Shown here in pieces: positions 10,031 through 18,620 of a stretch of 64,000 nt of DNA. The DNA lies in assembly GCF_003071065.1 (NCBI RefSeq), contig NZ_QCXX01000005.1:310001-374000 (forward strand), given 5' to 3'. The position numbers and the translations under genes were made by a program. The stretch comes from Sphingobacterium athyrii. Lineage in GTDB: Bacteria > Bacteroidota > Bacteroidia > Sphingobacteriales > Sphingobacteriaceae. Below the pieces are notes generated by a model that saw nothing but the letters and a program-made list of their open reading frames with translations, had not been told where the DNA came from and did no database searches. Each line of letters begins with the position of its first letter. The first letter of the stretch is position 1.

Positions 10031-10065
10031 AAAAAAAGCCCTTTCGGTAGGATACCAAAACGGCT
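10031..10065 (-). terminator. Probable terminator or attenuator between DUF4295 and ftsY
   Basis: On the minus strand an imperfect stem AGCCGTTTTGGTA / TACCGAAAGGGCT with a 3-nt loop is followed by six T. It separates the small ribosomal-protein genes from ftsY and may reduce read-through. Confidence 0.65.
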
Positions 10066-10115
10066 ATTTTTATCGAATTCTTTTTAAAGAAAAACTTTAA
10101 AAAAGGAAAATGTTA

Positions 10116-10283
10116 CTAGTTATTTTTTTGAGCTTCTGCAAGCACGTCTTTCACTTTATCGTTGTGAACCATACCTTCTTTGAAAGTATACGCGCCAGTT
10201 TTTGCAGATTTAGTAGTAACAATAACCTTTGTAAATTCTTTACCGCCACCTTTTTGTAACGATGCAACTGCTTTCTTTGCCAT
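10116..10283 (-). CDS. DUF4295 small basic protein
   Basis: A 55-residue lysine-rich protein starting MAKKAVASLQKGGGKEFTK and ending AEAQKNN. It matches DUF4295, a Bacteroidota family almost always encoded beside rpmG and rpmB. It begins about 55 bases after the rpmG stop on the same strand. The position and basic composition suggest a role at the ribosome, but no function is established from sequence. The frame is complete from ATG to TAG. Confidence 0.85.
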   Translation of the reverse strand: MAKKAVASLQKGGGKEFTKVIVTTKSAKTGAYTFKEGMVHNDKVKDVLAEAQKNN

Positions 10284-10338
10284 GGTATTTAAATATTTTT
10301 ACTCAGCCCGCTATTTGCAAGTGCTAAGAATGGGTGAA

Positions 10339-10521
10339 TTACTTAATTTCTTTATGAACAGTAACTTTTCTCAATACTGGATTGAATTTTTTCAACTCCA
10401 AACGCTCAGTTGTGTTCTTTTTGTTTTTAGTAGTGATGTAACGAGACATTCCCGGAAGACCACTTTCTTTGTGTTCAGTACATTCTAAGATAACTTGTAC
10501 TCTATTTCCTTTTTTAGCCAT
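10339..10521 (-). CDS. rpmG: 50S ribosomal protein L33
   Basis: A 60-residue large-subunit protein starting MAKKGNRVQVILECTEHK, with SRYITTKNKKNTTERLELKK typical of L33. Only one cysteine is visible, so it looks like a zinc-independent form. It lies between rpmB and the DUF4295 gene on the same strand. Confidence 0.96.
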   Translation of the reverse strand: MAKKGNRVQVILECTEHKESGLPGMSRYITTKNKKNTTERLELKKFNPVLRKVTVHKEIK

Positions 10522-10598
10522 TGTTTTACTTTATTTTGAATCCTAATATAGGATTGAAATTCATGAATAATCTTAATGTAACAGGCGATAAATCAATA

Positions 10599-10832
10599 TT
10601 AAATTGATCCTTTAACGATAAATTTATTGATCGCAGCTGTAATGCCGTTCTTGTTGATGGTCTTGATAGCAGAAGTAGATACTTTCAACGTAATCCAACG
10701 ATCTTCTTCTGGAATGTAAAAACGTTTAGTTTGTAAATTTGGATAGAATTTACGTTTAGTTTTAACGTTTGAGTGAGAAACGTTATTTCCTGTTAACGCC
10801 GCTTTGCCTGTTAAATCACAAATTCTTGACAT
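10599..10832 (-). CDS. rpmB: 50S ribosomal protein L28
   Basis: A 77-residue large-subunit protein. MSRICDLTGKAALTGNNVSH is the standard L28 opening, followed by KTKRKFYPNLQTKRFY. The ATG before SRICDLTGK is the start; the open frame upstream is an artefact of the leader. First gene of the rpmB-rpmG-DUF4295-ftsY-rimO block. Confidence 0.96.
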   Translation of the reverse strand: MSRICDLTGKAALTGNNVSHSNVKTKRKFYPNLQTKRFYIPEEDRWITLKVSTSAIKTINKNGITAAINKFIVKGSI

Positions 10833-10873
10833 GATATTATCTTTTTTGTTGTCTTTATTACAATATGTTAATC

Positions 10874-10893
10874 CTTTGCACTCTCTGCAAAGA
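10874..10893 (-). promoter_or_regulatory. Short inverted repeat in the rpmB leader/promoter region
   Basis: CTTTGCA-CTCTC-TGCAAAG is a 7-bp inverted repeat with a 5-nt centre, about 45 bases upstream of rpmB and followed by a second TTTGCAAA. It could be an operator or a leader hairpin; function is unknown. Confidence 0.35.
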
Positions 10894-11050
10894 GTTTGCA
10901 AATATCTATATTTTTTTTTAGATAAGCAACAACATTATGGGAATTATTTTTAAAAATAGTTCTACACAGGAACGGTATGGGCAAAAATAAAGCATTTTAT
11001 TGTATTATATTTGCTCTGTAAACAAAAATAGTTTTCAACAATTCACATTT

Positions 11051-11317
11051 ATGAACAAATATCTTCGCAAGGGCCTAAGAGAAATAATCATCGGCACGTT
11101 GTTCGTTATCCTAGGTTATTACCTCATGGAGCAACGATCTAACTGGTACAAGTTAGCCATGATCATCGGAGTTATTACATTCGGTATTGGTATCCTGACA
11201 TTAATCTATCGAATGATTCGGAAAGTGGACCGCGATGCACTTATTGAAATGCGTGAAGAGGCTCATAAGGAGGAAATTCATAAAAAAGAAAAGGAAGGGG
11301 ATGCTGAACAAAACTAG
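11051..11317 (+). CDS. Small two-helix membrane protein upstream of recO
   Basis: An 88-residue protein beginning MNKYLRKGLREIIIGTLF. It has two hydrophobic segments (about residues 11-25 and 34-55) and a charged, glutamate/lysine-rich cytoplasmic tail. I do not recognise a named family. Its 3' end overlaps the recO start by 17 bases, so the two are probably translationally coupled. The ATG of MNKYLRK is preferred over the upstream extension because the membrane segment follows directly. Confidence 0.7.
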   Translation: MNKYLRKGLREIIIGTLFVILGYYLMEQRSNWYKLAMIIGVITFGIGILTLIYRMIRKVDRDALIEMREEAHKEEIHKKEKEGDAEQN

Positions 11318-12023
11318 AGGTATCGTCTTAAAAACAACGAATTATTCGGAAAGCAGCCTCGTTGCACAGATATATACCGAATCCTTTGGTATGCAATCAT
11401 ACCTTATTGCCGGCGCACGTAAGCCAAAGGCCAAAATCAAAGCCAATATCTTACAGCCTCTGCATCTACTTGAAATTATAGCAACGCATAAGGACAATGG
11501 CTCACTACAGCGTATTTCCGAAGCCCGGCAGACACCAGTATTACAGGAAATACCTTACGATATTATAAAAAGTTCATTAGCTCTTTTCTTAAATGAAATA
11601 TTGTACAAAATATTGAAAGAACAGGAAAGTGATCCTTATCTATTTGAATTCATCCATCAGTCTGTCCGCTGGTTAGACGAAACACATCTCAACCTGGCCA
11701 ATTTTCACTTGGTATTTTTAATCAAACTAACGCGATTCCTTGGATTTTATCCAACGGTTTCCAAACGAGCTCTTCCTTATTTTAACCTACATGAAGCAAC
11801 GTTTTCAAATCTACTGCCGGAACATCCATTCGTGCTTCAGGAACCCCACACATCAATTTTTCGGAGCCTGACTGAAGCTGAATATTCAAATTGTGACCGT
11901 ATCAGAATGTCCAGTACAGACAGGCAGTTTTTATTGGAAAAATTATTGGATTTCTACCGCCTTCATCGCACAAATTTCAAGGAGATAAAATCGCTGTATA
12001 TTTTGGAAGAGATTTTTAGATAA
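11301..12023 (+). CDS. recO: DNA repair protein RecO
   Basis: RecO acts with RecR and RecF to load RecA on SSB-coated single-stranded DNA. The N-terminal OB fold is visible in MLNKTRGIVLKTTNYSESS, and the rest is helical; total 240 residues, as expected. No Cys4 zinc motif is obvious, which is common in this phylum. The ATG is preceded by a purine-rich AAGGAAGGGG Shine-Dalgarno-like run, unusual in this window, located inside the end of the upstream membrane-protein gene. Confidence 0.92.
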   Translation: MLNKTRGIVLKTTNYSESSLVAQIYTESFGMQSYLIAGARKPKAKIKANILQPLHLLEIIATHKDNGSLQRISEARQTPVLQEIPYDIIKSSLALFLNEILYKILKEQESDPYLFEFIHQSVRWLDETHLNLANFHLVFLIKLTRFLGFYPTVSKRALPYFNLHEATFSNLLPEHPFVLQEPHTSIFRSLTEAEYSNCDRIRMSSTDRQFLLEKLLDFYRLHRTNFKEIKSLYILEEIFR

Positions 12024-12269
12024 AACATCTGTCCTATTAGATCCTTTTTCAAAAGATTGTCTATTTCCTACTCAGAACCAATTAACAGGCTTTTCACCTA
12101 AATAAATACTTGTTGCTTGTTCAAGTTTCGGCAAAGACGCTATTTTCAGACACTTATATATCTATAATAATTGTTTTCCCAGATAAATTCTTGGTACATT
12201 TATTGTAACAGAATTATATTAACATTTTGATTTACTAACATATTTTTCACCTAAAAATCTTAAAATTAT

Positions 12270-12830
12270 ATGGAAATTAAAGAAGCCTTTTTAAAAGTTG
12301 TCCGAGACAACTACGCAAATTTTGAAGGTAGAGCCCGCAGAAAAGAATATTGGATGTTCGTGCTCGCTGTATTTGTATTATTCTTTGCACTTGGTATTGT
12401 CGGTGGCATTTTATCTGTGATCAGTGATACATTAGGCAGTCTGTTTTACGGCATTATGGGCCTTGCCTATTTGGCCATACTGGTACCTGCCTTAGCTGTT
12501 ACCGTAAGAAGACTTCATGATACCAACAAATCCGGCTGGTTTATATTTGTATCATTAATCCCATTTGTAGGTGGAATCTACCTATTCTATTTAGAGATTT
12601 TAGAAGGTGACAAAGGTCCCAATCAATATGGTCCGGATCCAAAGGCCGTTGAAAGCGGGACAAACCATCCATTCAATCAGCCACAAGATCCATTTGGTTC
12701 TTCACAACCGAATAACTCCTTTGGAAGTTCACAGCCAGCACAAAATACGGGGAACAATGATCCGTTTGGAAATTCACAAACGCCTCCTGCACCTTCAACA
12801 CCTCCTGCAGATAAAGATCCATTTGCATAG
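12270..12830 (+). CDS. DUF805 membrane protein with a repetitive polar tail
   Basis: A 186-residue inner-membrane protein. The N-terminal NYANFEGRARRKEYWMFVL is the DUF805 hallmark, followed by hydrophobic helices at about residues 28-50, 57-80 and 92-110 and the LHDTNKSGW motif. The C-terminal 60 residues form a low-complexity tail rich in N, Q, S and P in which PFG-S-SQP-like units recur. DUF805 proteins have no settled function. The gene stands alone, with a bidirectional terminator after it. Confidence 0.85.
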   Translation: MEIKEAFLKVVRDNYANFEGRARRKEYWMFVLAVFVLFFALGIVGGILSVISDTLGSLFYGIMGLAYLAILVPALAVTVRRLHDTNKSGWFIFVSLIPFVGGIYLFYLEILEGDKGPNQYGPDPKAVESGTNHPFNQPQDPFGSSQPNNSFGSSQPAQNTGNNDPFGNSQTPPAPSTPPADKDPFA

Positions 12831-12848
12831 GTCGTTCTAACGGAACAA

Positions 12849-12880
12849 AAAAAGAGCTTTCATGGTAATGAAAGCTCTTT
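12849..12880. terminator. Bidirectional terminator
   Basis: A 10-bp stem GAGCTTTCAT / ATGAAAGCTC with a 4-nt loop is flanked by A-runs on the left and T-runs on the right. It serves the DUF805 gene on the plus strand and the convergent lipoprotein gene on the minus strand. Confidence 0.9.
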
Positions 12881-12929
12881 TTTTGTCTTGTGATTGCGAA
12901 ATTTTCAGCGAAAGTGAAATTCAGCGAGA

Positions 12930-13127
12930 TCAATGTCTATGTTTCTTTTTCTTCTGTTGTCCCGGAGCAAAATCTTTAGCTGATTGTTCTCCATAATATT
13001 TTTTTGCCTGACCTGGAGGCATGCCTTTTGGTCCACGCCCATGTCTATGCCCATGATGGGTGGAATAACATGCGGACATTGAAATTGCCATCACCACAGA
13101 AAGGATTACTATTAAAGTACGTTTCAT
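12930..13127 (-). CDS. Small basic, His-rich lipoprotein
   Basis: About 65 residues. MKRTLIVILSVVMAISMSAC gives a signal peptide with a lipobox cysteine (SMSA|C). The mature part is short and rich in H, R, K and G, with GHRHGRGPKGMPPGQ and a KKKKHRH end. It should be an envelope lipoprotein; the basic, histidine-rich sequence could bind metal or anionic surfaces, but that is speculation. A start three codons upstream is equally open; the one given makes the cleaner signal peptide. Confidence 0.7.
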   Translation of the reverse strand: MKRTLIVILSVVMAISMSACYSTHHGHRHGRGPKGMPPGQAKKYYGEQSAKDFAPGQQKKKKHRH

Positions 13128-13182
13128 GTTAAACATCTATTTGAAACATTTATGCAATTATCAGTCCAAATTTTATTTCAAT

Positions 13183-13209
13183 AAAAAAGCCCATGCTTAT
13201 CGCATGGGC
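13183..13209 (-). terminator. Intrinsic terminator of the cold-shock gene
   Basis: On the minus strand GCCCATGC / GCATGGGC forms an 8-bp stem with a 5-nt loop followed by six T, about 30 bases after the csp stop. Confidence 0.85.
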
Positions 13210-13239
13210 CTTTTCACAATAAATATATCTTGAATCTAA

Positions 13240-13431
13240 TTAGATAACTCTTACATTTACCGCATTAAGACCTTTACGGCCTTGTTCAACTTCGTAAGAT
13301 ACATTGTCATTCTCACGAACTTTGTCAATTAATCCAGAAACGTGAACAAAAATCTCGCTCTCGCCTGAATTAGGGATGATGAAACCGAAACCTTTGGTCT
13401 CATTAAAGAATTTTACTTTACCTTCTTGCAT
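13240..13431 (-). CDS. Cold-shock domain protein
   Basis: A 63-residue single cold-shock domain. RNP1 is KGFGFI and RNP2 is IFVHVS, so the single-stranded nucleic-acid-binding face is intact. It is a likely RNA chaperone. The roughly 160-base interval before the divergent SIMPL gene leaves room for the leader typical of csp mRNAs. It carries its own terminator and is monocistronic. Confidence 0.93.
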   Translation of the reverse strand: MQEGKVKFFNETKGFGFIIPNSGESEIFVHVSGLIDKVRENDNVSYEVEQGRKGLNAVNVRVI

Positions 13432-13593
13432 GGCACTATTTTATTAATTTCCCTAAAGGTATAGAAATAAAATCAAAAATCTTAACGTTTTTATTTTTTT
13501 TATCCGTTAAACTTTTTTGTCTACTTTGGCTCCAATCTTGTAGCAATGCGACAATAGCAATCGTATTATTATAAAACTTTAAGATAGTAAAAC

Positions 13594-14310
13594 ATGAAAA
13601 AAATATTATTAGGACTGGCTTTTTTAGGTTTGATGACAAAACTAAACGCTCAACAAATGGTAAATAAAGAATTTGTATCCACAGTGGGTCGCGCAGAAGA
13701 AGAAGTAACCCCGGACATCATCTATATAGATGTTACACTGAAGGAATTTTATGACAATGGAAACACCAAGAAAAAGGTTGCCATAGACAAGTTAGAAAAA
13801 GATCTCTTCGACTCTGCAACAAAAGCCGGTGTTAAAAAAGAAGATTTTACGATCCAGAATATCTGGAGTTACAATACACCTGAAAAAAAGAAAAAGGATA
13901 CCGATATTCTGCTTTCCAGACAATACCGCATTAAGGTCACTAACCTAAACAATTTAGACCAATTGTTGGATGGTGTTGACAGAGCAGGCATTCAGAACAC
14001 TTACATCAGTGAATACGATTACTCGAAGAAAAAAGAACTTGAAAAGACCTTAAAAACGAAAGCTGTATTGGATGCGAAGGCGAATGCGCAGATTCTTGCC
14101 GAAGCAGCTGGACAAAAAATCGGTAAAGCGATCGTACTTTCGGAAACACCGCAACAGATTATCTTTAGCGCCCAGCCTATGATGCGTAATGCAATGTATA
14201 AAGGTGCCATGGCCGAAGCAGCCGATGTTGCCAGTGATGGTGGTCTTGATCTCAATATCAGACCAATGAAAGTAACGAGCGAAATCAGCGCCTCATTCGA
14301 GTTATTATAA
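13594..14310 (+). CDS. SIMPL (DUF541) domain periplasmic protein
   Basis: A 238-residue secreted protein. The signal peptide MKKILLGLAFLGLMTKLNAQ is followed by a SIMPL/DUF541 domain: VGRAEEEVTPDIIYIDVTL near the start and the conserved conversion of many small residues (AVLDAKANAQILAEAAGQKIG) in the second half. The family is periplasmic or outer-membrane associated and linked to oxidative-stress phenotypes in some bacteria, without a known mechanism. The DUF4112 gene follows after 2 bases, so they are likely cotranscribed. Confidence 0.85.
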   Translation: MKKILLGLAFLGLMTKLNAQQMVNKEFVSTVGRAEEEVTPDIIYIDVTLKEFYDNGNTKKKVAIDKLEKDLFDSATKAGVKKEDFTIQNIWSYNTPEKKKKDTDILLSRQYRIKVTNLNNLDQLLDGVDRAGIQNTYISEYDYSKKKELEKTLKTKAVLDAKANAQILAEAAGQKIGKAIVLSETPQQIIFSAQPMMRNAMYKGAMAEAADVASDGGLDLNIRPMKVTSEISASFELL

Positions 14311-14312
14311 TC

Positions 14313-14810
14313 ATGCAGCGGGAATTATCTCCAGAAGATAAAAAGAAACAAATTGACCAGGATTTCGGTTGGATAGATCGAATATCCTGGCTAATGGATA
14401 ATCAATTCAAGATTGGTAACTTTCGTTTCGGACTAGACCCTATTTTGAACCTGATTCCTTTGGGCGGAGCTATTGCCGGTTTCGGCACCTCATTAGTCCT
14501 GGTCATCGCCATGTGGCGAAATGGGGCTAGCCCCAAATTAGTTATCCGTATGCTACTTAATATCAGCCTCGACGCAATATTAGGGAGCATCCCTTTCCTT
14601 GGTAATATTTTCGACTTTTACAGTAAAGCCAATGAAAAGAACATCAAACTGCTGCGTGAGCACTATTACGAGGGTCGACACAAAGGTTCGGGAATCGGTA
14701 TTATCTTAACAATCGTATTGATCCTATTTATCTTAATAGCTGCTACTTGTTACCTGATCTGGACTTTCTTCTCCTGGGCATTTTCACTGTTCAATGGGAT
14801 TTCTTTCTAA
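14313..14810 (+). CDS. DUF4112 membrane protein
   Basis: A 165-residue protein. The segment DRISWLMDNQFKIGNFRFGLDPILNLIPLGG followed by LLNISLDAILGSIPFLGNIFDF is the DUF4112 signature. Hydrophobic stretches lie at about residues 51-68, 84-104 and 129-150. The function of the family is unknown. Two bases separate it from the SIMPL gene, suggesting one transcript. Confidence 0.8.
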   Translation: MQRELSPEDKKKQIDQDFGWIDRISWLMDNQFKIGNFRFGLDPILNLIPLGGAIAGFGTSLVLVIAMWRNGASPKLVIRMLLNISLDAILGSIPFLGNIFDFYSKANEKNIKLLREHYYEGRHKGSGIGIILTIVLILFILIAATCYLIWTFFSWAFSLFNGISF

Positions 14811-14955
14811 GATCAAGCCCTTTTTATCCCACCTTTCTTTTGCAGCACAACTTTGATATAAAACAATTGTGCATATCTAATATCTATTTAATAATTTTGA
14901 TAGCGGTAGATCCAGTTGTGACACGGTCTCTCAACACTAATTTAAGCATTAAAAA

Positions 14956-15324
14956 ATGAGCAAAAAAAGAATATTTGCCCTGCTTCTGATTGTCATCATG
15001 CTGGCGGCTATACTGACAAACCCGAGCAAAGAGGAACATGAAAAAATTGTCCGTGCAAAGGCTGAGCAATTACTAAAAAGTCAGCTTCATGCAAAAGACC
15101 AAGCTTTTTTCCGATTGGGAATGCAACTTTTCGGCAACAAATTAGTGGACAATTTTGTCCAGAATTCCGTTGTTATAGACAATTATTATCTTTTTTCCCT
15201 TACCAAGATCAAATGGCAAGGCACAGAACAGATTATCGGTGGTGGCGCGTTTAAACAGATTTGGCTGAGCCCCAAGATTGATGAAAAAGCAGATGAAATT
15301 ATTGCTGCATTGAAAAAAATCTAA
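14956..15324 (+). CDS. Small exported or anchored protein, DUF4359-like
   Basis: A 122-residue protein with one N-terminal hydrophobic helix (RIFALLLIVIMLAAILTNPS) and a soluble remainder. The TNPS directly after the helix and the later FSLTKIKWQG...IGGGAFKQIW segment resemble DUF4359, but I hold that name loosely. It ends 1 base before truC starts, so the two share a transcript. Confidence 0.6.
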   Translation: MSKKRIFALLLIVIMLAAILTNPSKEEHEKIVRAKAEQLLKSQLHAKDQAFFRLGMQLFGNKLVDNFVQNSVVIDNYYLFSLTKIKWQGTEQIIGGGAFKQIWLSPKIDEKADEIIAALKKI

Positions 15325-15325
15325 T

Positions 15326-16012
15326 ATGTCCTTAGAAATTCTTTACGAAGATGAATCCATTGTGGCGATCAATAAGCCGCATGGTCTTTTGGTACATCGT
15401 TCATCCATTGCGCGTGACACGTCCGAATTTGCCCTTCAACTACTACGTGACCAGCTGGGCAAAACCGTATACCCTGCTCATCGCCTGGACCGTAAAACTG
15501 GCGGGGTTCTTTTGTTTTCGCTGAACAAAGAAACGGATCAATACCTGCAAAAAAGCTTTCAGGAACATCAAATTGATAAAAAATACCTTGCCGTGCTCCG
15601 AGGATTTGCGCCTGAGGAAGGGGTTATCGATTATCCTTTGAAAAAGGAAAATGGCACATTACAAGATGCACAGACATCGTTCCGATTATTAGCAAAGAGT
15701 GAACTCGATATTCCTTTCGGGAAATTTCCAACGTCAAGGTACAGTCTTGTTGAAGCCAATCCACTTACAGGTCGCATGCATCAATTACGGCGTCACTTTG
15801 CACATATCTTTTACCCCATTATCGGCGATCGTCCGCATGGCTGCAATAAACAAAACAAATTCTGGAAAGAGAACTACCAGATGGATACCATGCTATTGCA
15901 TGCCTCGGAAGTGACCTTCAAACACCCTTTGTCGGGCGAGACCATCCATGTAACCGCTCCGGTCCAATCCGATTTCCAGAAAGTACTTGGAATCTTAAAC
16001 ATACACGAATGA
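15326..16012 (+). CDS. truC: tRNA pseudouridine(65) synthase TruC-like (RluA family)
   Basis: A 228-residue pseudouridine synthase. The catalytic motif is AHRLDRKTGG with Asp55 as nucleophile, and INKPHGLLVHRS near the N-terminus is typical of TruC, which modifies U65 of tRNA. There is no S4 domain, again as in TruC. The stop overlaps the next start in an ATGA arrangement. Other RluA members share these motifs, so the exact target uridine is inferred. Confidence 0.87.
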   Translation: MSLEILYEDESIVAINKPHGLLVHRSSIARDTSEFALQLLRDQLGKTVYPAHRLDRKTGGVLLFSLNKETDQYLQKSFQEHQIDKKYLAVLRGFAPEEGVIDYPLKKENGTLQDAQTSFRLLAKSELDIPFGKFPTSRYSLVEANPLTGRMHQLRRHFAHIFYPIIGDRPHGCNKQNKFWKENYQMDTMLLHASEVTFKHPLSGETIHVTAPVQSDFQKVLGILNIHE

Positions 16013-16830
16013 TGTTAAAATTAATTCTTGAAGCATTTATTAGCATATCTGGTATCACGGCGGCATCTGGTATTGTCTACCATAATGATGAGCTTCATAT
16101 TGTCTCGGACAACAGCAATTACCTGTATAGCTACAACCTCGCTCAGCAACGCTTATCCAAAACAGCCTTATTGGAAGCTGAGCCCATGGAAAATATCAGC
16201 AAAGCGAATAAAATGGATCTTGAATCCATTACTTTCGATGGCAACCGTTACTACCTCTATGGATCGGGATCCACTGAAAAAAGAAACAATCGTTTTATTT
16301 GGGATGGAAACGAGGTTATAAAGGAAGACTACAGCAAAATCTATGCGCATTTAATGCAGAAATTTAAGATCAGTAAAGATGACTTTAACATCGAGGGGGT
16401 GGTTCATATTGATGACCGGATATTGTTGTTTAATCGGGGCAATGGCCCACAAGGAATCAATGCAATTTTAGAATACAACGGTAAAGCTGAAGATAAATCG
16501 CGGTGTATTCCAGTCGAATTACCGACGATAAAGGGAATCAGTACCGGTTTTTCGGATGCCGCACTGGTCGGTGAAGACATTTATTTCATCGCGACCGCGG
16601 AGGATGCGAAATCGACCTATCTTGACGGCGAGATCGCGGGGTCATTACTTGGAAAAATATCAGCTGATCTGTCTTCCGGGCCGGAAGTATTCCAGATCCC
16701 CGGAAATCATAAATTTGAGGGCATTACCTTCAAGGAGAAAACTGATAAGGGTTTAATTTTCCTGCTATGCGAAGATACGGATACAGAAGACGCTGAACTG
16801 ACTGTTTATTCGTTGAATGTAACGAATTAA
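16009..16830 (+). CDS. Predicted beta-propeller-like protein, possibly DUF6929
   Basis: A 273-residue protein with no confident signal peptide. Repeated short strands (GIVYHNDELHIVSDNSNYLY, ESITFDGNRYYLYGSGS, GVVHIDDRILLFNRGN, FEGITFKEKTDKGLIFLLCED) suggest a propeller with a blade about every 45-60 residues. The family name is uncertain and no catalytic residues are apparent. It overlaps truC by 4 bases, so it is probably translationally coupled, although no functional link is obvious. Confidence 0.6.
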   Translation: MMLKLILEAFISISGITAASGIVYHNDELHIVSDNSNYLYSYNLAQQRLSKTALLEAEPMENISKANKMDLESITFDGNRYYLYGSGSTEKRNNRFIWDGNEVIKEDYSKIYAHLMQKFKISKDDFNIEGVVHIDDRILLFNRGNGPQGINAILEYNGKAEDKSRCIPVELPTIKGISTGFSDAALVGEDIYFIATAEDAKSTYLDGEIAGSLLGKISADLSSGPEVFQIPGNHKFEGITFKEKTDKGLIFLLCEDTDTEDAELTVYSLNVTN

Positions 16831-16879
16831 ATCGTTTGTTCTAAAATAGATTCAAAGCTAGGAATCACGTATATTTTAT

Positions 16880-16887
16880 TAAATTTG
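16880..16887 (+). promoter_or_regulatory. -7 box of the gcvT promoter
   Basis: TAAATTTG matches the Bacteroidota -7 consensus TAnnTTTG exactly and lies 23 bases before the gcvT ATG. A matching -33 TTTG is not clear. Confidence 0.45.
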
Positions 16888-16910
16888 CAACTGATTAAAA
16901 CTTAATTTTT

Positions 16911-17993
16911 ATGTTAAAAAATACTGCCCTTTCGGAGACGCACATTGCTTTAGGAGCAAAGATGGTTCCCTTCGCAGGCTTCAACATGCCAGTACAATAT
17001 ACCGGTATCAATGATGAGCACGAAACAGTTCGTACAGGTGTGGGAGTTTTTGATGTAAGCCACATGGGTGAATTCATCCTCAAAGGTGAAAAGGCCCTGG
17101 ACCTTCTTCAAAAAATCTCTTCAAACGACGTGTCGAAATTATATGACGGTAAAGTCCAATATGCTTATATTCCAAACGAAACTGGCGGTGTAGTAGACGA
17201 TTTTCTAACATACCGAATCGACGATAATACCTATTTTTTGGTTGTCAATGCGTCCAATATTGAGAAAGACTGGAACTGGATTTCCAAATACAATACCGAT
17301 GGTGTGGAAATGAAAAATATTTCTGACCAGACTTCTTTATTTGCCGTTCAGGGCCCTAAAGCAGCGGATGCCTTACAATCGCTGACAGATATCGAGCTTG
17401 CGCCAATGGAATACTATACTTTTGCCAAAGGTACTTTTGCCGGGGTAGATAACGTATTGGTATCCGCTACAGGATATACCGGTGCCGGTGGTTTCGAGAT
17501 TTACGTGGCCAATGAAGATGCACAAAAAGTTTGGGACGCTATTTTTGAAGCCGGAAAAGCTTACGGAATCAAACCGATCGGATTGGGTGCCCGCGATACT
17601 TTACGGTTAGAAATGGGTTTCTGCCTTTATGGAAATGACATCGACGACAATACTTCGCCTTTAGAGGCTGGGTTAGGTTGGGTAACGAAGTTCACGAAAG
17701 ACTTTGTAAACTCCGCTGCACTTAAAGCCGAAAAAGAAGCCGGACTTAAAAAGAAACTGGTTGGCTTTGAAATGATCGACAGAGGTATCCCGCGTCACGA
17801 TTATGAGATCGTAGATGCTGATGGCAATGTGATTGGCCGTGTTACTTCCGGAACGCAATCTCCGACGTTGAAAAAATCGGTTGGTCTGGGTTACGTAGAT
17901 ACAGCCTTCGCAAAAGACGGTGCAGATATTTTTATCCATATCCGTAATCAAAAAGTAAAAGCTAAAGTAACAAAACCACCGTTTGTAAAATAA
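16911..17993 (+). CDS. gcvT: Aminomethyltransferase, glycine cleavage T-protein
   Basis: The T-protein transfers the aminomethyl carbon from the H-protein to tetrahydrofolate and releases ammonia. The 360-residue length is standard. GARMVPFAGFNMP-like (here GAKMVPFAGFNMPVQY) and VGVFDVSHMGE lie near the N-terminus, and GARDTLRLEMGFCLYGND marks the folate-binding core; the C-terminal barrel has GRVTSGTQSPTLKKSVGLGY. It is monocistronic with its own promoter and terminator, and the P-protein gene is far away, so the system is split in this genome. Confidence 0.96.
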   Translation: MLKNTALSETHIALGAKMVPFAGFNMPVQYTGINDEHETVRTGVGVFDVSHMGEFILKGEKALDLLQKISSNDVSKLYDGKVQYAYIPNETGGVVDDFLTYRIDDNTYFLVVNASNIEKDWNWISKYNTDGVEMKNISDQTSLFAVQGPKAADALQSLTDIELAPMEYYTFAKGTFAGVDNVLVSATGYTGAGGFEIYVANEDAQKVWDAIFEAGKAYGIKPIGLGARDTLRLEMGFCLYGNDIDDNTSPLEAGLGWVTKFTKDFVNSAALKAEKEAGLKKKLVGFEMIDRGIPRHDYEIVDADGNVIGRVTSGTQSPTLKKSVGLGYVDTAFAKDGADIFIHIRNQKVKAKVTKPPFVK

Positions 17994-18011
17994 TAGTAGA
18001 GACTAATAAAT

Positions 18012-18049
18012 AAAAAAGAGCAGAAAACGATCGTTTTCTGCTCTTTTTT
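18012..18049. terminator. Bidirectional terminator, 26-bp perfect palindrome
   Basis: GAGCAGAAAACGA is followed at once by its exact reverse complement, with an A-run before and a T-run after. It serves gcvT and the convergent small membrane-protein gene. Confidence 0.92.
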
Positions 18050-18075
18050 ATGTGTTATAAGTAAGAAACTCGCTC

Positions 18076-18318
18076 CTATTTACTTTTCCCCTTCGTCTGC
18101 TTAGCTGCATATTGCTGCTTTTTCTCGCGATCTTTCTCCTGAATCACAACTTTTATGCGTTTGCTTAAGACAACTTTAAGGTAAATAAGTACCACCAAAA
18201 ATGCAATAGACAATCCCGTCACCAGCATATTTCCGGCTTTATATCCTTCAAATCCACAATACGCCAAAAATACAATGGCCAAGTTCAATACAATATTCAG
18301 TATAAAATATTTTGTCAT
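18076..18318 (-). CDS. Small membrane protein, possibly DUF6358
   Basis: An 80-residue protein with two hydrophobic helices (about residues 5-22 and 30-50) and a lysine/glutamine-rich basic tail. It resembles the small Sphingobacteriaceae family DUF6358, but the name is from memory and uncertain. It directly follows another small membrane-protein gene, spaced by 1 base, so they are likely cotranscribed. Confidence 0.6.
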   Translation of the reverse strand: MTKYFILNIVLNLAIVFLAYCGFEGYKAGNMLVTGLSIAFLVVLIYLKVVLSKRIKVVIQEKDREKKQQYAAKQTKGKSK

Positions 18319-18319
18319 A

Positions 18320-18619
18320 TTATTTTTTTGTTAATCCTAATACCCGTTGTCTCCATCCACCAAAGAAATAGAAAGCTCCACCGATAATATTGAGCAGTAC
18401 GATAGCCAGTGCCATCAACATCCGCTCACTATTGGGAATTGTCCTGGAAAGCATAATTTCCCGTAAGACCAATATCACCCACAAAAGGGATAATAGAATA
18501 GAAAGACTGCCTAATATGGGGAAAATACCTAAGCTAAATAGCCGGGCGAATAGGGCTACGATATAAAAAGCAAGACTAAACAAGAAAGCCTGTTTAGTCT
18601 GATGCTCCAAATTTTTCAT
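18320..18619 (-). CDS. Small four-helix membrane protein
   Basis: A 99-residue protein that is mostly hydrophobic, with about three to four membrane helices (residues 10-28, 32-52, 65-90). No recognisable family. It starts 1 base after the rhodanese gene and ends 1 base before the next membrane-protein gene, forming a tight three-gene unit. Confidence 0.65.
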   Translation of the reverse strand: MKNLEHQTKQAFLFSLAFYIVALFARLFSLGIFPILGSLSILLSLLWVILVLREIMLSRTIPNSERMLMALAIVLLNIIGGAFYFFGGWRQRVLGLTKK

Positions 18620-18620
18620 A

